Source of the DNA: Acanthopleura granulata
Lineage: Eukaryota; Mollusca; Polyplacophora; Chitonida; Chitonidae
Direction of reading: 5' to 3'
Length of the DNA: 64,000 nucleotides
Assembly: GCA_016165875.1 (NCBI GenBank)
Contig: JABBOT010000002.1
Span: 31,857,642 to 31,921,641 of the forward strand
Position numbers and translations under genes: made by a program. This document shows, one piece after another, positions 1 to 10,572 of this stretch. The notes below the pieces were generated by a model, which did not search any database, was not told the DNA's origin, and was given only the letters and a program-made list of their open reading frames with translations. Numbering within the stretch: the first letter of the stretch is position 1; every line of letters starts with the position of its first letter.

Positions 1-363
1 CTAGTGTTAAAGTTTCATTAGTTGTATGCTCAGTTTTGAAGATATATTTTTCATTTTTACAAATGCCTAACAGGGTGAGGCTGTAGTAACATGTTTTCAA
101 AATGTTGCCACAAAAGATTAGATTGTATGAAGATACTTTTATAATGAAAACAAAACATTCATGAGATGAAAATATGACAGTGGTTACACATACAGTGGAT
201 ATGTTGTACAATGTTTGTGTAAGGTCATTTACATCCACACCTTATAGGCCTGCATATATAAGTATATGCAGATTAACTGTTGTATGTTCAGGTACATTGT
301 GGGCATGGTTGAGGAATAGGATAGATTCTATACAAATGAGTCTCAAAGCTGGTTTCCTTCTTG
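1..363 (+). repeat. Long direct repeat, left copy
   Basis: Highly similar along its length to 4390-4760. It probably begins before the window. Confidence 0.85.
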
Positions 364-365
364 CT

Positions 366-522
366 TTATTTATTTAAATTGATTGGTGTTTTACCCTGTA
401 CTCAAGAATAATTCACTTATACGACGGTGGCAAGCGTTATGGTGGGAAGAGACGGGAAACTCATGACCACCCGCAGGTTGCTGGCAGATCTTCCCATGTG
501 CGGTCAGAGAGGAAGCCAACCC
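366..522 (-). mobile_element. MetaSINE-like copy, 5' truncated
   Basis: Minus orientation. The conserved core and tail are present, the tRNA-like head is missing. It abuts the end of the left direct repeat. Confidence 0.75.
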
Positions 523-1819
523 AATGCTATTTACCAAATTTCTTCAATAATATGAGTAATAGGGGGAAAATGAAGTTTGGCTTGGGCAAAGTTCAATGCA
601 TTCATGTTCAGCTATGGCCAAAATGCCTTATGGAATGTGCCATTTTTATAGTGTGAGATATATGGAGTGCTTTTAGGTGTGAAAGATAAGGTATACCACT
701 AATGTATTTCTCCTTCAGTTCATGACAGTGACAATAGATGAGCAGCTCTGGCCTTTCCCTTATACATGTGCCTTCCAGTGTCATGAGTTTGTTGCTTCAC
801 TGTTTAACCTTGACATCACCACCTACACTGGATGTGCATGATGTATATTGTGTCTAGTGTCAGATACACTTGACTGAGTTTTGTCGTTTCTAAATCATCT
901 CACAAAGTAAATATTAGGTCACTCTAACTCGGTCCACCTGAGGTCATGACATGAGGATTCACTTTGTTCTCCTTCTGGAAAAGTGCATGTATTTAGGAAA
1001 TGCCTGGACAGACATGTTTGTCAGTGTCTCGCTGTTAAATCTGTGAGGAAGAATTCTAACCACTCTGTTTTAATACACCTTAATCTCCACTACAGAGACC
1101 TGAGTGTATGTTAAATATTCAGAAAATTATCTCCATCATGATCCTATTCAGACATGATCAAGATAATTTCTTTCAATATCCTATATGTACATGAATCTTT
1201 CAATCCTTTCAGATATGTTTATATCTTGTGTTATGTATGAATTCACTACAAATTCATATCCAATATTAGCATGTGCATGTGTAGTTCTGGACATAAAACT
1301 TCAAAAATGTCCCAAAAAAAGCTGCGCAACCTGTTAACCTAGGATAATCTGTTAAGATGCATGTACCCTTGGCTTCCAAATTGGATCATCATTACATTTC
1401 TTTAACGTGTGTGGGGAAGAAATTTTTTCTGTAATTTTTCCTTTTTTTTTAATCTTTTTTTACTCATAGTATTCCCATAGAGAAGGGCTGACTGGTATGT
1501 TGCATCATCTGTATGATTTACAGTTAATATAGCAGTACACATATTCTCCAAACTGAAATATTGTAGTCCTTTGACTAGCATTGGATTATAATGTTTTAGG
1601 CACTTGCTGATTATTTGTCTTTATTCTGATATCAGTTGTATCAGGAAATAACTTATATTATTTCCAGAACTAATAAGCTTAATGGCTTTTAACAACTGAT
1701 CATCTAAAGGTGTTCTCTACTGGTTGTTTGTCTGTTTGTTTGTTGGCATTTTATCCTCTGCAGTATGATACATCAAAATTACAGTAAATCTTCAACTCTT
1801 TCAACCACCAAAGCAGTTT

Positions 1820-3140
1820 TTTCAGATTGGAGAGTTTGGCAGTGACAGGTATCAGTCTGCCTGTCTGTCTGTCTGCCCCATGCTGGGGGAGTTTGGCAAT
1901 GACAGGCCTGTCTGTATGTCTGCCCCACACTGGGGGCGGTTCAAAATGATGGGCATCAGCCTGCCTGTCTTTCTGTCTTCCCTACACTAGGGAGTTTGGC
2001 AGCGATAGGCATCAGTCTTGCCTGTCTGTCTGTCTGTCTGCCCCACACTGGGAGAGTTTGGCAGTGACATGCATTTGTCTGTCTGCCTGTCTGTCTGCCT
2101 GCCTCACATTGGGGAGATTCAAAATGTTGGGCATCAGCCTGCCTGTCTTTCTGTCTTCCCTACACAATTTAGTTTGGCAGTGATAGGCATCAGTCTTGCC
2201 TGTCTGTCTGTCTGCCCCACACTGGGAGAGTTTGGCGGTGACATGCATCTGTCTGTCTGCTGCACATTGAGGGAGCTTCAAAATGATGGGCATCAGCCTG
2301 CCTGTCTCTCTGTCTTCCCTACACTAGGGTGTTTGGCAGTGACAGGCATCTGTCTGTGTGTTTGTCCATCTGCCCCATATTTAGGCAGTTTCCCATCTGT
2401 CTGCCGGGCCCCATGCTGTTGGAGTTTAAAATAACAGACAAACGTCTATCTCTCTGCCTGCCTGTCTGGCCCATGCTAGGGGAGTTTGGCCGTGACAGAC
2501 ATCCGTCTATCTGTCTGTCTGTCTGCCCCACACTGGGGGAGTTTCGAAATGACAACCATCTGTTTGTCTCTTTGTCCATCTACCCCACACTAAGCGAGTT
2601 GGAGAGTGACAGACATCAGCCTGCCTGTCTGTCGGCCCCACACTGGAGGAGTTTGGAAATGACAGGCACCTGTCTGTCTCTTTGTCCATCTGCCCCACAC
2701 GAAGGGAGTTTAAGAGTGACAGGCATCAGTCTGCCCGTCTGTCTGTCGGCCCCACATTGGGGGAGTTTGGCAGTGGCGGGCATCTGTCTGTCTTTCTCTC
2801 TGCCCCACACTGTTGGAGTTTGGCAGTGACAGGCATCTGTCTGTCTTTCTCTCTGCCCCACACTGTTGGAGTTTGGCAGTGACAGGCATTTGCCCATCTC
2901 TCTGTCCGCTCCACCCTAGGGGAGTTTGCGAGTGACAGGCATCTGTCTGTCTCTCTGTCTGTCTGTCTCACACTGGGGGAGTTTGGGATTGACAGGCATC
3001 CGTCTGTCTGTCCCACACTGGGAGAGTTTGGGAGTGACAGGCATTAGCCTGTTTGTCTGTCTGCCCCACACTTGAGGATTTTGTTAGTGACATGAATCTG
3101 TCTATCTCTTTGTCTGTCTGTCCGTTGGCCTGCACAGGGG
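1820..3140. repeat. CTGT-rich minisatellite, about 60-bp unit, around 20 degenerate copies
   Basis: Units combine (CTGT)n, GCCCCACACTGGGGGAG and TTTGGCAGTGACAGGCATC. Several overlapping ORFs on both strands come from the repeat and are not genes. Confidence 0.9.
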
Positions 3141-4389
3141 CAGATAACTCTGTCGGATAATTTTTCCAGCAGTGTATGTGCGTTTTGTCCCTTTTCCAAA
3201 AAAAAATTACCAAGTTGATGGGGTAGGTGGATCCTCTAGCTGCTTGTTACATTGAGCAGGGTTTGACCAATCATGCCAATGGCTCAAATCCACCTCTCGC
3301 TGTACAGGCTACAACTTAAAATCAGGAGGTTTGATAAGTATGTGGCAAAGATTGGTGGTTTCATGCACCCATAAACTTAACTGCAGTGATTTAAGTGAAA
3401 AATTCTTGTGTGGCTTCAAACAATCACAATAATTACATTGAACTGATCACCTTAAGGCGTTCACAATATGTAGTACATGTACTGTTTGTAACCAATTTGT
3501 CTGTGAGGTAAACTATGTTCAGAACCATCTTGTTCTATATACCCAGATCCTTTGGTCATAAAATTGACCCCAGAACATATAAGCGCACACCTAAGTTGGT
3601 CTATCAATATTTCTGATAAATGAGGGTTGGACTATTGGATAAGTCTGTTCGATCACATCCCGTGGCTAACACCAGGTCTGTATCTGAACACAGCATCACG
3701 GCTGTCAGCTAGGTGACATGAATGCCCTCGCTTACTGACCTTCCTGGTTAGCTCTATTCTAGACCTGTAGACACACTTAGTAATGAGGCGCCTATCTGTG
3801 TCTGACACACGCCGACAAGATCACATGAATTACCTTAACCCAAAGGTTTTGTCGTCTTTTTGATCCGCCTTGACATTTTGCTGCCTGTTGAACCTTTGAG
3901 CTATTCACATGCTTTGTGTCAGGCTTAGCTTTCGAAGGGATTCAGCCACTTTTGTGTACTTCTCTACATTATAAACAAATTTAGTTGCCATGGAAACCGG
4001 AGAGCTTCGTTAAATTGATCCTGGTGTATTGTTGTGAAGCTGATTTACTGGTGATTGACAACTCGTTAAGGTGTAATAACATCACATCGCGGGGAAGGCA
4101 AAGACGCCCTTTTCTCCCATGACCGCCAGGCAGTCAGCCCAGGAAGTTTGGCTGTGAGCTAGCTCATCTAGTTATTAGGCTTCTACTTGTAAATACAGTA
4201 ATCTGCATGGAGAAATGATGACTGGACCTGTAGACAATCAAATCACCATCATCTCTGCTTAATTAAGATCAATACATAATTAAGCGGTGGTATTACATAC
4301 ATACATACATGTCCTGCTTGGTCTGAAGGACATTAAGGCTTGGGCTATAGTCTGAAAAGTATCAGTGTTTTTATTACATGTATATATTC

Positions 4390-4760
4390 CTAGTGTTAAA
4401 AATTCATTAGGTGTATGCTTCATTTTGAAAATATATTTTTTATTTTTTACAAAAGTATAATAAGGTGAGGCTGTAGTAACATGTTTTCAAAATATTGCCA
4501 CAAATATCTACATTGCAGGAAGATTCAAAACATACTTAATGAAAACGGGAACATCCATCAGATGAAAATATGACAGTGGTTACACATACAGTGGATGTGT
4601 TGTACAATGTTTGTGTAAGGTCATTTACATCCACACCTTGTAGGCCTGCATATATAAATACATGCAAATTAACTGTTGTGTGTTCAGGTACATTGTGGGC
4701 AAGGTTGAGGAATAGGATAGATTTTATACAAATGAGTCTCAAAGCTTGTTTCCTTCTTGA
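4390..4760 (+). repeat. Long direct repeat, right copy
   Basis: Same orientation as 1-363, with scattered substitutions and small indels. The two copies flank 4.0 kb containing the CTGT minisatellite. Confidence 0.85.
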
Positions 4761-5054
4761 CTTGAAATGTTCGGCTTTAAAAAATGTTAATTAATACCAA
4801 CATAAGGACCTTACAGTTGGCGGTTCATACTTCAGCACGGATATGACAAACTGGCAATATTTAAGCTGTTGTACCGTACTAGAGGTGTTAATTATGACAA
4901 AATATTATCTGTTTGGGGCTTGTTATTTTCAATGAGACTCTCAAAGCATGGGGCTAATATTAATGTTTTTTTTTAAATCAGATTCCTATTCCTTATACAT
5001 ACCTCAGGATATTTTTGTGATGTTTTGTTCTGTTTATACTTGATTTGGTTTCAG

Positions 5055-5126
5055 TGTTCTTTCCTGCCACGATTTTCCATCCACATCGAAACCAAATATG
5101 AAAATAACAACGGCAGCTCAGAAAAC
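5055..5126 (+). CDS. PITPNC1: PITPNC1-like exon A
   Basis: 24 codons, phase 0 at both ends, with acceptor TTTCAG and donor GTAAGT. It encodes the CSFLPRFSIHIETKYE strand typical of PITPNC1. Confidence 0.92.
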
Positions 5127-8100
5127 GTAAGTGCTTTGTTCTTTGGAGAAAAATAAATGTTTTCTTTTTGATTGTCCGGTAATTTATAATTCTTACAAAG
5201 ACATCTCGGCTTAGTTATAAAAATGTATTTTCGGTAGGCTGGTGATCCAAGTGAAGATACCACATACAAGTCATTGAAATGATGCAGCTTTTTTGTTGTT
5301 TTGATGCACAGCATTTTGAGAAAAATGCGAAGATGGGTGTAAGTAGAAACTCGTTAATTAGTACATGTACATTAATTCAGCTAAAAATAATGTGAAGAAC
5401 AGTGGTTAACCCAAAACAGGTAAACAGACCAGCCATAGTGTTTCTTTTTTGTTTTCAGTGGATAAAATCTGACTAATTTGAATGTCAATGTAAAATTGAG
5501 TGATGAATGTTTAAGCCTTTTTTATATAATGATTTCATGGTGAAGCTTGAATAATTTACGTGATTGCAAATCTCTGTAATTTTTTTTTTTTTTTTGTCTT
5601 CAGTCTTTAGGGCTTTCAGTGGAAGATACAGCACTGCGAGAAGTGGATTTCATCGACATTGCTTATGATCCATTAGTAGAAAAACATTACAAAGAAGAAG
5701 AAGTAAGGAACTCTGTACAACTTGAAGCCTTATCAAATTTTGTTGTCATTAAAAGACTGAGAGCTCATGTGGCATTGCACATTCCCATACTCCTACCACA
5801 AGGCGAGTCAAAGACACTTAGGCATGTGATACATAATACGGTATTATTATTAATTTGTCCTTCTGCACTTGGATTAGCATTCGACCTTTGTGGGGGTCAT
5901 GCCATTTACTTGGTCTAATGGTAGAAAACTAGGCCTTGACAAATGCAGTAGAGTGCCTGCAAGTCACGAAATCCATGTGTCAACCCTATGGCTTATATTT
6001 AGCTCTGGTAGTTAATCTCCATGCGGCTATAAACCTCATTTATGTCTCAGAAGTGAAGAAGTCTGGAGTGTAACATGAAACAGTTATAAAATCAATAGAT
6101 AAATCACAACGATAATTGATATGACAGATTTCAGTGTAAATATTTATCAAAATCGTTATGATTAGATGTTTGTCTACCGTATGACTTTATGCTGATCATC
6201 TGATAAAACTAATAAGATGCTAGCCTCTGGCATTTGTATTATTACAATATTTTCATTATTTGGGTTTATAACATTCTGGACATGGCACAGATCATGTACT
6301 GAATTTGGTACCTACTGGCCTGAGATATTGCTGGCAGTTTGGTACCTGACTGAGGTCGCTGGCTCGAACCTCTAAGTTGTCTCAGCACTTGAATCTGTGC
6401 TCCATCCAGGAAGTGTAATGGCTCATAATGATAGTAATGTTACCTACAATCCACTCTCTAAATGACATCTGCCTATCCAATGAGTATTGTTGTCTTGTTT
6501 TGTAGGATTGTACAAAATTCAAATCCAAGAAAACAAACAGGGGTCCATTACAAAAAGGTTGGAGGGTAAGGAAAAAAACAGGCCAGGGGGAATGTTAGGT
6601 CATTTTCCGGGCTTTAAATCTAACTTAGAACATACATCCAATGTCCAGTATCTTTTTTTTCGCATGTTCTGTGCATGTTAATATTGAGGGCTGAAGGCTC
6701 TGTCGTTGAAGACATAATACCAGATCAGTCTAGCTCAGAGCAGATAATTTTACACTAAAGCCTACCCCCACAGTCAAGCCATCTTGTCCATCATTTTCAT
6801 GTAAAAAGACATCTTTCATGAAATTATTTTTAACACTTTTTCAGACACTAGCATGTTATTTACAGTTTTTAAGCCCTTTTATTCGCTCATATAATAGTGT
6901 ACTGTACAGTTGTATTATGAAGGGTATTCAATTAACAGATTAGAATGACAGATATGATTAGACATGATTAAGGTTGAAATTTCCAAATTTGAATTTTTCA
7001 GTATGATTTGCAAGCATTTTCCATGTACAGTAAATCTGTGGTATAACTGTGAAATTTTAAAGTGCTGCTATGGAAATAATGTAGCCTGATGGTACTTATG
7101 AGCATGTGTTTGTTTTTCAGGAAAACACACAACCAATCATGTGTTCGTATAAAGTGACGAGGGTGAAGTTTGAGGTGTGGGGCCTACAGAGCAGGGTCGA
7201 GGCCTTTTCTCATAAGGTGACAACTTTGTGCCCCATTTGCTTTCTGATTTACTCAGTTGTGAAAATGAGTTGTGAAATAAGCATCATGCATGCACAAATT
7301 GTTCTTCACATGTGACAGTTAAGACATCAGTTTTGTGTTCAGTGTGCTCTTAGATTCAAAGCTCCCTTTTGGTTCAGATTGGGTGGCCCTGAGAAGGGCC
7401 TTTTTGGGGAGCAAACTTGGCTTCATTGCTGTTCTGTCTCCTCATCCACTACCATGTCTTCCTCTCCAAGATCATCGTCCGTCAAATCCACATTTTCATC
7501 ATCATCATCATCATCATCAGCTTCCACATCTACAGCCTGTGATTCATTCATTTCATGCCTAAGGGCGGTAACTTCGTCTGCCTTGAGACAAGCATACTCG
7601 TAGTAAGCATTGCGTATGCCTTCAGCTGCGGCTATCTTTAGTCTGATGCTATAGCGAAAGGCTTTGTGGTTGCTCTGTTGGGCTCTGTTATAGCGGATCT
7701 TCATATCCCACAGTTTCTGGTTGATTAAGACAATCTGTTCACAGGATTGCTTGAAACAGAACTCTGCCTTTTCTAGCTTATCCTGAATGGGCTCCTCCAT
7801 GGGTGGAGACTAAGTGAAGGCTTAAACACACTGCAGTGTTACTGCTCAGGTGTACTTGCCCTGGTCAGGTGAGAAAATAGGCAAAGTGAGAAAGCCCGCG
7901 GTAGTGTTAACCAGGTGTGGAGATGGGTAGTCTAGGTGAGAAAGTCTGCAGCAGTGTTAACATGGGCTGTTCAGGTGTACTTCAAGTGAGAAAATGGGAA
8001 AGCTGAGGAAGTCCAGTGTCCAATCTCCAATGCAGTCTAGGTAGGAAAAAATCCACGGCAGCTCTTGTGAGGTGAGAATGTCCAGGGCACTGTTAACCAA

Positions 8101-10572
8101 CTCTGGTGAGGTGAAAAAGTCCACGGTTGTGTTAACCAGGTCTAGCCAGAAATAGACAAGTTCAAGAAGTCCAGAGTATTGTTAACCAGGTCTGGTAATA
8201 TGAGGAAGCCCTCAGTGTTAACCATGTGATGAGACGAACCAAGGAGAAACTCCACATCAGTGTTGTTAATTTTGTGGACTACTCTCGTGTAATTTTGGTA
8301 CTTTGTGCTTATGTTTCAACCAAAAAGTGCACAGTCTTGTTGCCTGTCAGAATGTAGTCTGTCTCAGATGTACGTGTCTGCCCTCCTTATATACCCAGTG
8401 GGCAACCTGTGGGCTGGGTGCTTGTCTGAATACGAGTGACACCTGGCAGCTGGAGGTGGACAAGTTATCACCAGTCATAACTTGCCTGTGGTGTTAAAAA
8501 ACCCTGAGTGTTAAACGGCGATTGTTGCTTCACCCACAGACTTTCCTTGGAATGTCATGCTTTGTGTTGGTCAGGAAAATCTGTGATGAGTTTGTATTAA
8601 CTGTGAGTGGAGGTGGGGGGGGGGGGAGCTTAGGAGTCCAACAGCTTACCAGAGGCAGATAAGCAACCCCAGGGATTAAGAGGGATTAGGATTAGCGATG
8701 AGGCTTGGCTTAGACTGGGTTAATCCCTTGCAGTTTGTCAAAATAATCTAAAAATTAACAGGATCATTGAGCTTTGCATATACATGACCTTAGTTGTTAT
8801 TGGGATATTTTGTCTTTGTTCCCCAATCATCGCATGGCAGTCAGAGGAAAGCCGTAGAAGTCTGAGCCCAAACTGAGAATTTTAATTAGCCCAGATGCTG
8901 CTGTGCTCACGTGTTGATCACAAAATATCAGTGATTACCTTTGACCAGTTTACTGTCAGGCTGTATTTTGAAAAGAGGGAATAACCATATACCAAGTGTA
9001 ATTTTAGGTGGGGATGTTATACTTCAAAGGGTGAAATGAATTCAAAATGGTGCATGAAGGCTATAGAACTTGTTAATCAATCAGGTTATATAACGTAGGC
9101 TGTTGGTACAAATGGGTAGACGGCCCAAATCAATAGCCTTAGAAGATAGGAATTGTTTACTTTGTGATACTGTCGAGAATAAATTTCATTAGGTTCTGGC
9201 ATGTCCACAACGCAACAAGTCAAGTACATGCTATATACCATATTACTGTTGGCATCTCCCTGATCAAGGTAAACTTGCTGTATTGATATCTACTGACAAC
9301 TGTAACATTGGTAGGAGACTGCCATCCTTTGTCTGTAAGGACGTTTTTCCAGCTAGTCGTATAGCTATTTAAATATAATCAGTATTGTTATCATCGATCC
9401 CACTGTCAGGCATTGCCATACAAGAATCCGAGGATATGCTGGCTTGTGGGCTAGTTGGCCTTTGTGCTAATAAAGATATACACATAAGAAGCTGTCACCT
9501 GTTGATAATGACTCTAGGTCACATCCTATCTTTTTTTTCATGTTTGTGTTCAGTGTTGTTATTTTTTTTTTCTTGGGGTGTAAAAAATGTTTTGATATTG
9601 ATTTGTAAAAAATATTAAAAAATAGAATTGGATACATGAGATATTTCTTTCTAAAAAGCAAGTGTCTGATGTAGTTATTTACATTCAAGTGGTGTCATTC
9701 CCACATGGCTAGAACTCACAGTCACGGCAGCTAGTACTCAAGTCCTGTCAACATGGTCAGGAGCTACAAAAGACTGTCCCACATGACATCATCAAGTCAT
9801 AGATTATCAGAAATGTACAAACGTGCCCCTGCCAGATGTCAAAAGCACTGCCTGACATCGGTGAAGCCAAGTCAATAGCTGTCAATACTCGAATTCAGCA
9901 GAATTCAAGTATCTTTTGCAAAAGCTTTGAGTAAGTGTGGATTGTGAGAATGTTGAGACGGAATCAAGTAATCAGCATTCTTTCCGATTCCGTATGTTGC
10001 ATCAGCAGAAAGTTTCATTATTTAATAGGCTCACTGCTGATGGCGTTTGAAATTTGGAACATTGATATGTGTTTAACATCCAAATAGTATCATTGAAAGA
10101 ATTCACCCAATCAAGCTCATGAAAAAGGAAGAAAACATGTTATTAATAAAGCTGTTTAGGTTGAGTAATATTTATTGTGTTATGTTTGTGTAATCCCAGG
10201 CCATACGAGACATCTTACAGGTGGGGCATAGACAGGCCTTTGCTTGGATAGATGAATGGATAGGTAAGTTGTAAACATTGTTGAAACACTAAGTGCAAAC
10301 TGAAAATTTCATGTGTTCATTTTTTATTGTATTGATTTATTTGAAGTATTTTACAGGAAAACATTAGAAAGAAATAATTCAGAAAATATATCCAGGGTTT
10401 CCGAAGAGGAAGATCTATTGATAATGTATTAAGGAATGTTCATAAAACACATTTACTAGTATATTGTGTTCTCTTTGCAGACATGAAAATAGAAGATATC
10501 AGATCATATGAAACTGACATGCACAAGAAGACCAATCAAAAGGTGACCGCTAGAAGCAATAGTGTGGACTGA
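5055..10572 (+). CDS. PITPNC1: PITPNC1-like (RdgB-beta) phosphatidylinositol transfer protein, C-terminal six exons
   Basis: Coding exons are 5055-5126, 5604-5702, 6506-6565, 7121-7216, 10200-10263 and 10481-10572. All junctions are GT-AG and in phase, giving 160 codons plus a TGA stop. The protein follows human PITPNC1 closely: CSFLPRFSIHIETKYE, then VDFIDIAYDP, then KFKSKKTNRGPL, then QPIMCSYKV, KFEVWGLQSRVEAF and GHRQAFAWIDEW. These are the second half of the START-like lipid-binding fold, including the WGLQ strand and the C-terminal helix region. The family moves phosphatidylinositol and phosphatidic acid between membranes in the cytosol. The class I proteins (PITP alpha/beta) fit less well, because IRDILQVGHRQAFAW is the class IIB form. 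Roughly the first 100 residues are outside the window. The tail stops soon after the fold (SNSVD) and lacks the long serine/proline tail of the longer human isoform. Confidence 0.93.
5604..5702 (+). CDS. PITPNC1: PITPNC1-like exon B
   Basis: 33 codons, phase 0. The acceptor follows a long T tract and the donor is GTAAGG. It contains REVDFIDIAYDP and ends in KEEE, matching the strand and loop before the KFKS segment of the family. Confidence 0.92.
6506..6565 (+). CDS. PITPNC1: PITPNC1-like exon C
   Basis: 20 codons, phase 0, with acceptor TTGTAG and donor GTAAGG. It encodes KFKSKKTNRGPLQKGW, the conserved K-T-x-RG-L loop of PITPs. Confidence 0.92.
7121..7216 (+). CDS. PITPNC1: PITPNC1-like exon D
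   Basis: 32 codons, phase 0, with acceptor TTTCAG and donor GTGACA. It encodes QPIMCSYKV and KFEVWGLQSRVEAFSHK, the most diagnostic stretch for PITPNC1. Confidence 0.95.
7423..7800 (-). CDS. Intronless 125-aa acidic-tailed protein nested in a PITPNC1 intron; family unknown
   Basis: The ORF starts at ATG 7800-7798 and is preceded in frame by a TAG four codons upstream, which fixes the start. Residues 1-85 look helical and coiled-coil-like (LNQKLW-type heptads; KAFRYSIRLKIAAAEGIRNAYYEYACLKADEV). Residues about 93-125 are strongly acidic, with a run of seven aspartates encoded by GAT repeats, and end in EETEQQ. There is no signal peptide, membrane segment or zinc motif. The compact helical head plus acidic tail looks like a real protein and not chance, and a single exon suggests a retrocopy or mobile gene family. 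I do not recognise the family and assign no function. A TATA-like GTATATAAGG lies on the same strand at 8394-8385. Confidence 0.6.
   Translation of the reverse strand: MEEPIQDKLEKAEFCFKQSCEQIVLINQKLWDMKIRYNRAQQSNHKAFRYSIRLKIAAAEGIRNAYYEYACLKADEVTALRHEMNESQAVDVEADDDDDDDENVDLTDDDLGEEDMVVDEETEQQ
7840..8260. repeat. Degenerate tandem repeat, about 50-60 bp unit
   Basis: The motif GTGTTAACCAGGT with flanking GTGAGAAAGTCC recurs imperfectly at roughly 7905, 7957, 8090, 8120, 8178 and 8217. The array lies directly upstream, on the minus strand, of the nested ORF and would be in its 5'UTR or promoter. Confidence 0.6.
8385..8394 (-). promoter_or_regulatory. TATA-box-like element upstream of nested antisense ORF
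   Basis: On the minus strand this reads GTATATAAGG followed by AGGG, a good TATA consensus. It would place a start site near 8360, about 560 nt before the ATG at 7800. This is inferred from sequence only. Confidence 0.3.
10200..10263 (+). CDS. PITPNC1: PITPNC1-like exon E
   Basis: 64 nt, ending in phase 1, with acceptor CCCAG and donor GTAAGT. It encodes AIRDILQVGHRQAFAWIDEW, the membrane-facing C-terminal helix region. The intron before it is about 3 kb and houses the antisense ORF at 7423-7800. Confidence 0.93.
10481..10572 (+). CDS. PITPNC1: PITPNC1-like terminal coding exon F
   Basis: Acceptor TTGCAG. The exon completes the D codon, continues MKIEDIRSYETDMHKKTNQK and stops at TGA 10570-10572. 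The last residues (TARSNSVD) have no clear counterpart in the longer vertebrate tail. Confidence 0.9.

Larger units (their letters stand above)
1..5054 (+). other. Upstream intron region of PITPNC1-like gene; no coding exon recognised
   Basis: The first recognisable exon of the PITPNC1-like gene starts at 5055 in phase 0 and corresponds to the middle of the protein, so this stretch is probably intron and the N-terminal exons lie to the left. It holds a long direct repeat (1-363 and 4390-4760), a SINE fragment (366-522) and a large CTGT-rich minisatellite (about 1820-3140). No conserved coding segment was found in 3150-4380. Confidence 0.6.

Noticed and set aside
715..785. Possible upstream PITPNC1 exon (reads ...EQLWPFPYT..., similar to AWNYYPYT)
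   Set aside because: One residue too short at the W-PYT spacing and no GT donor in the phase needed to join 5055, so similarity is probably chance.
2012..3213. Many ORFs of 60-166 codons on both strands
   Set aside because: They read through the CTGT minisatellite and have only repeat-derived composition.
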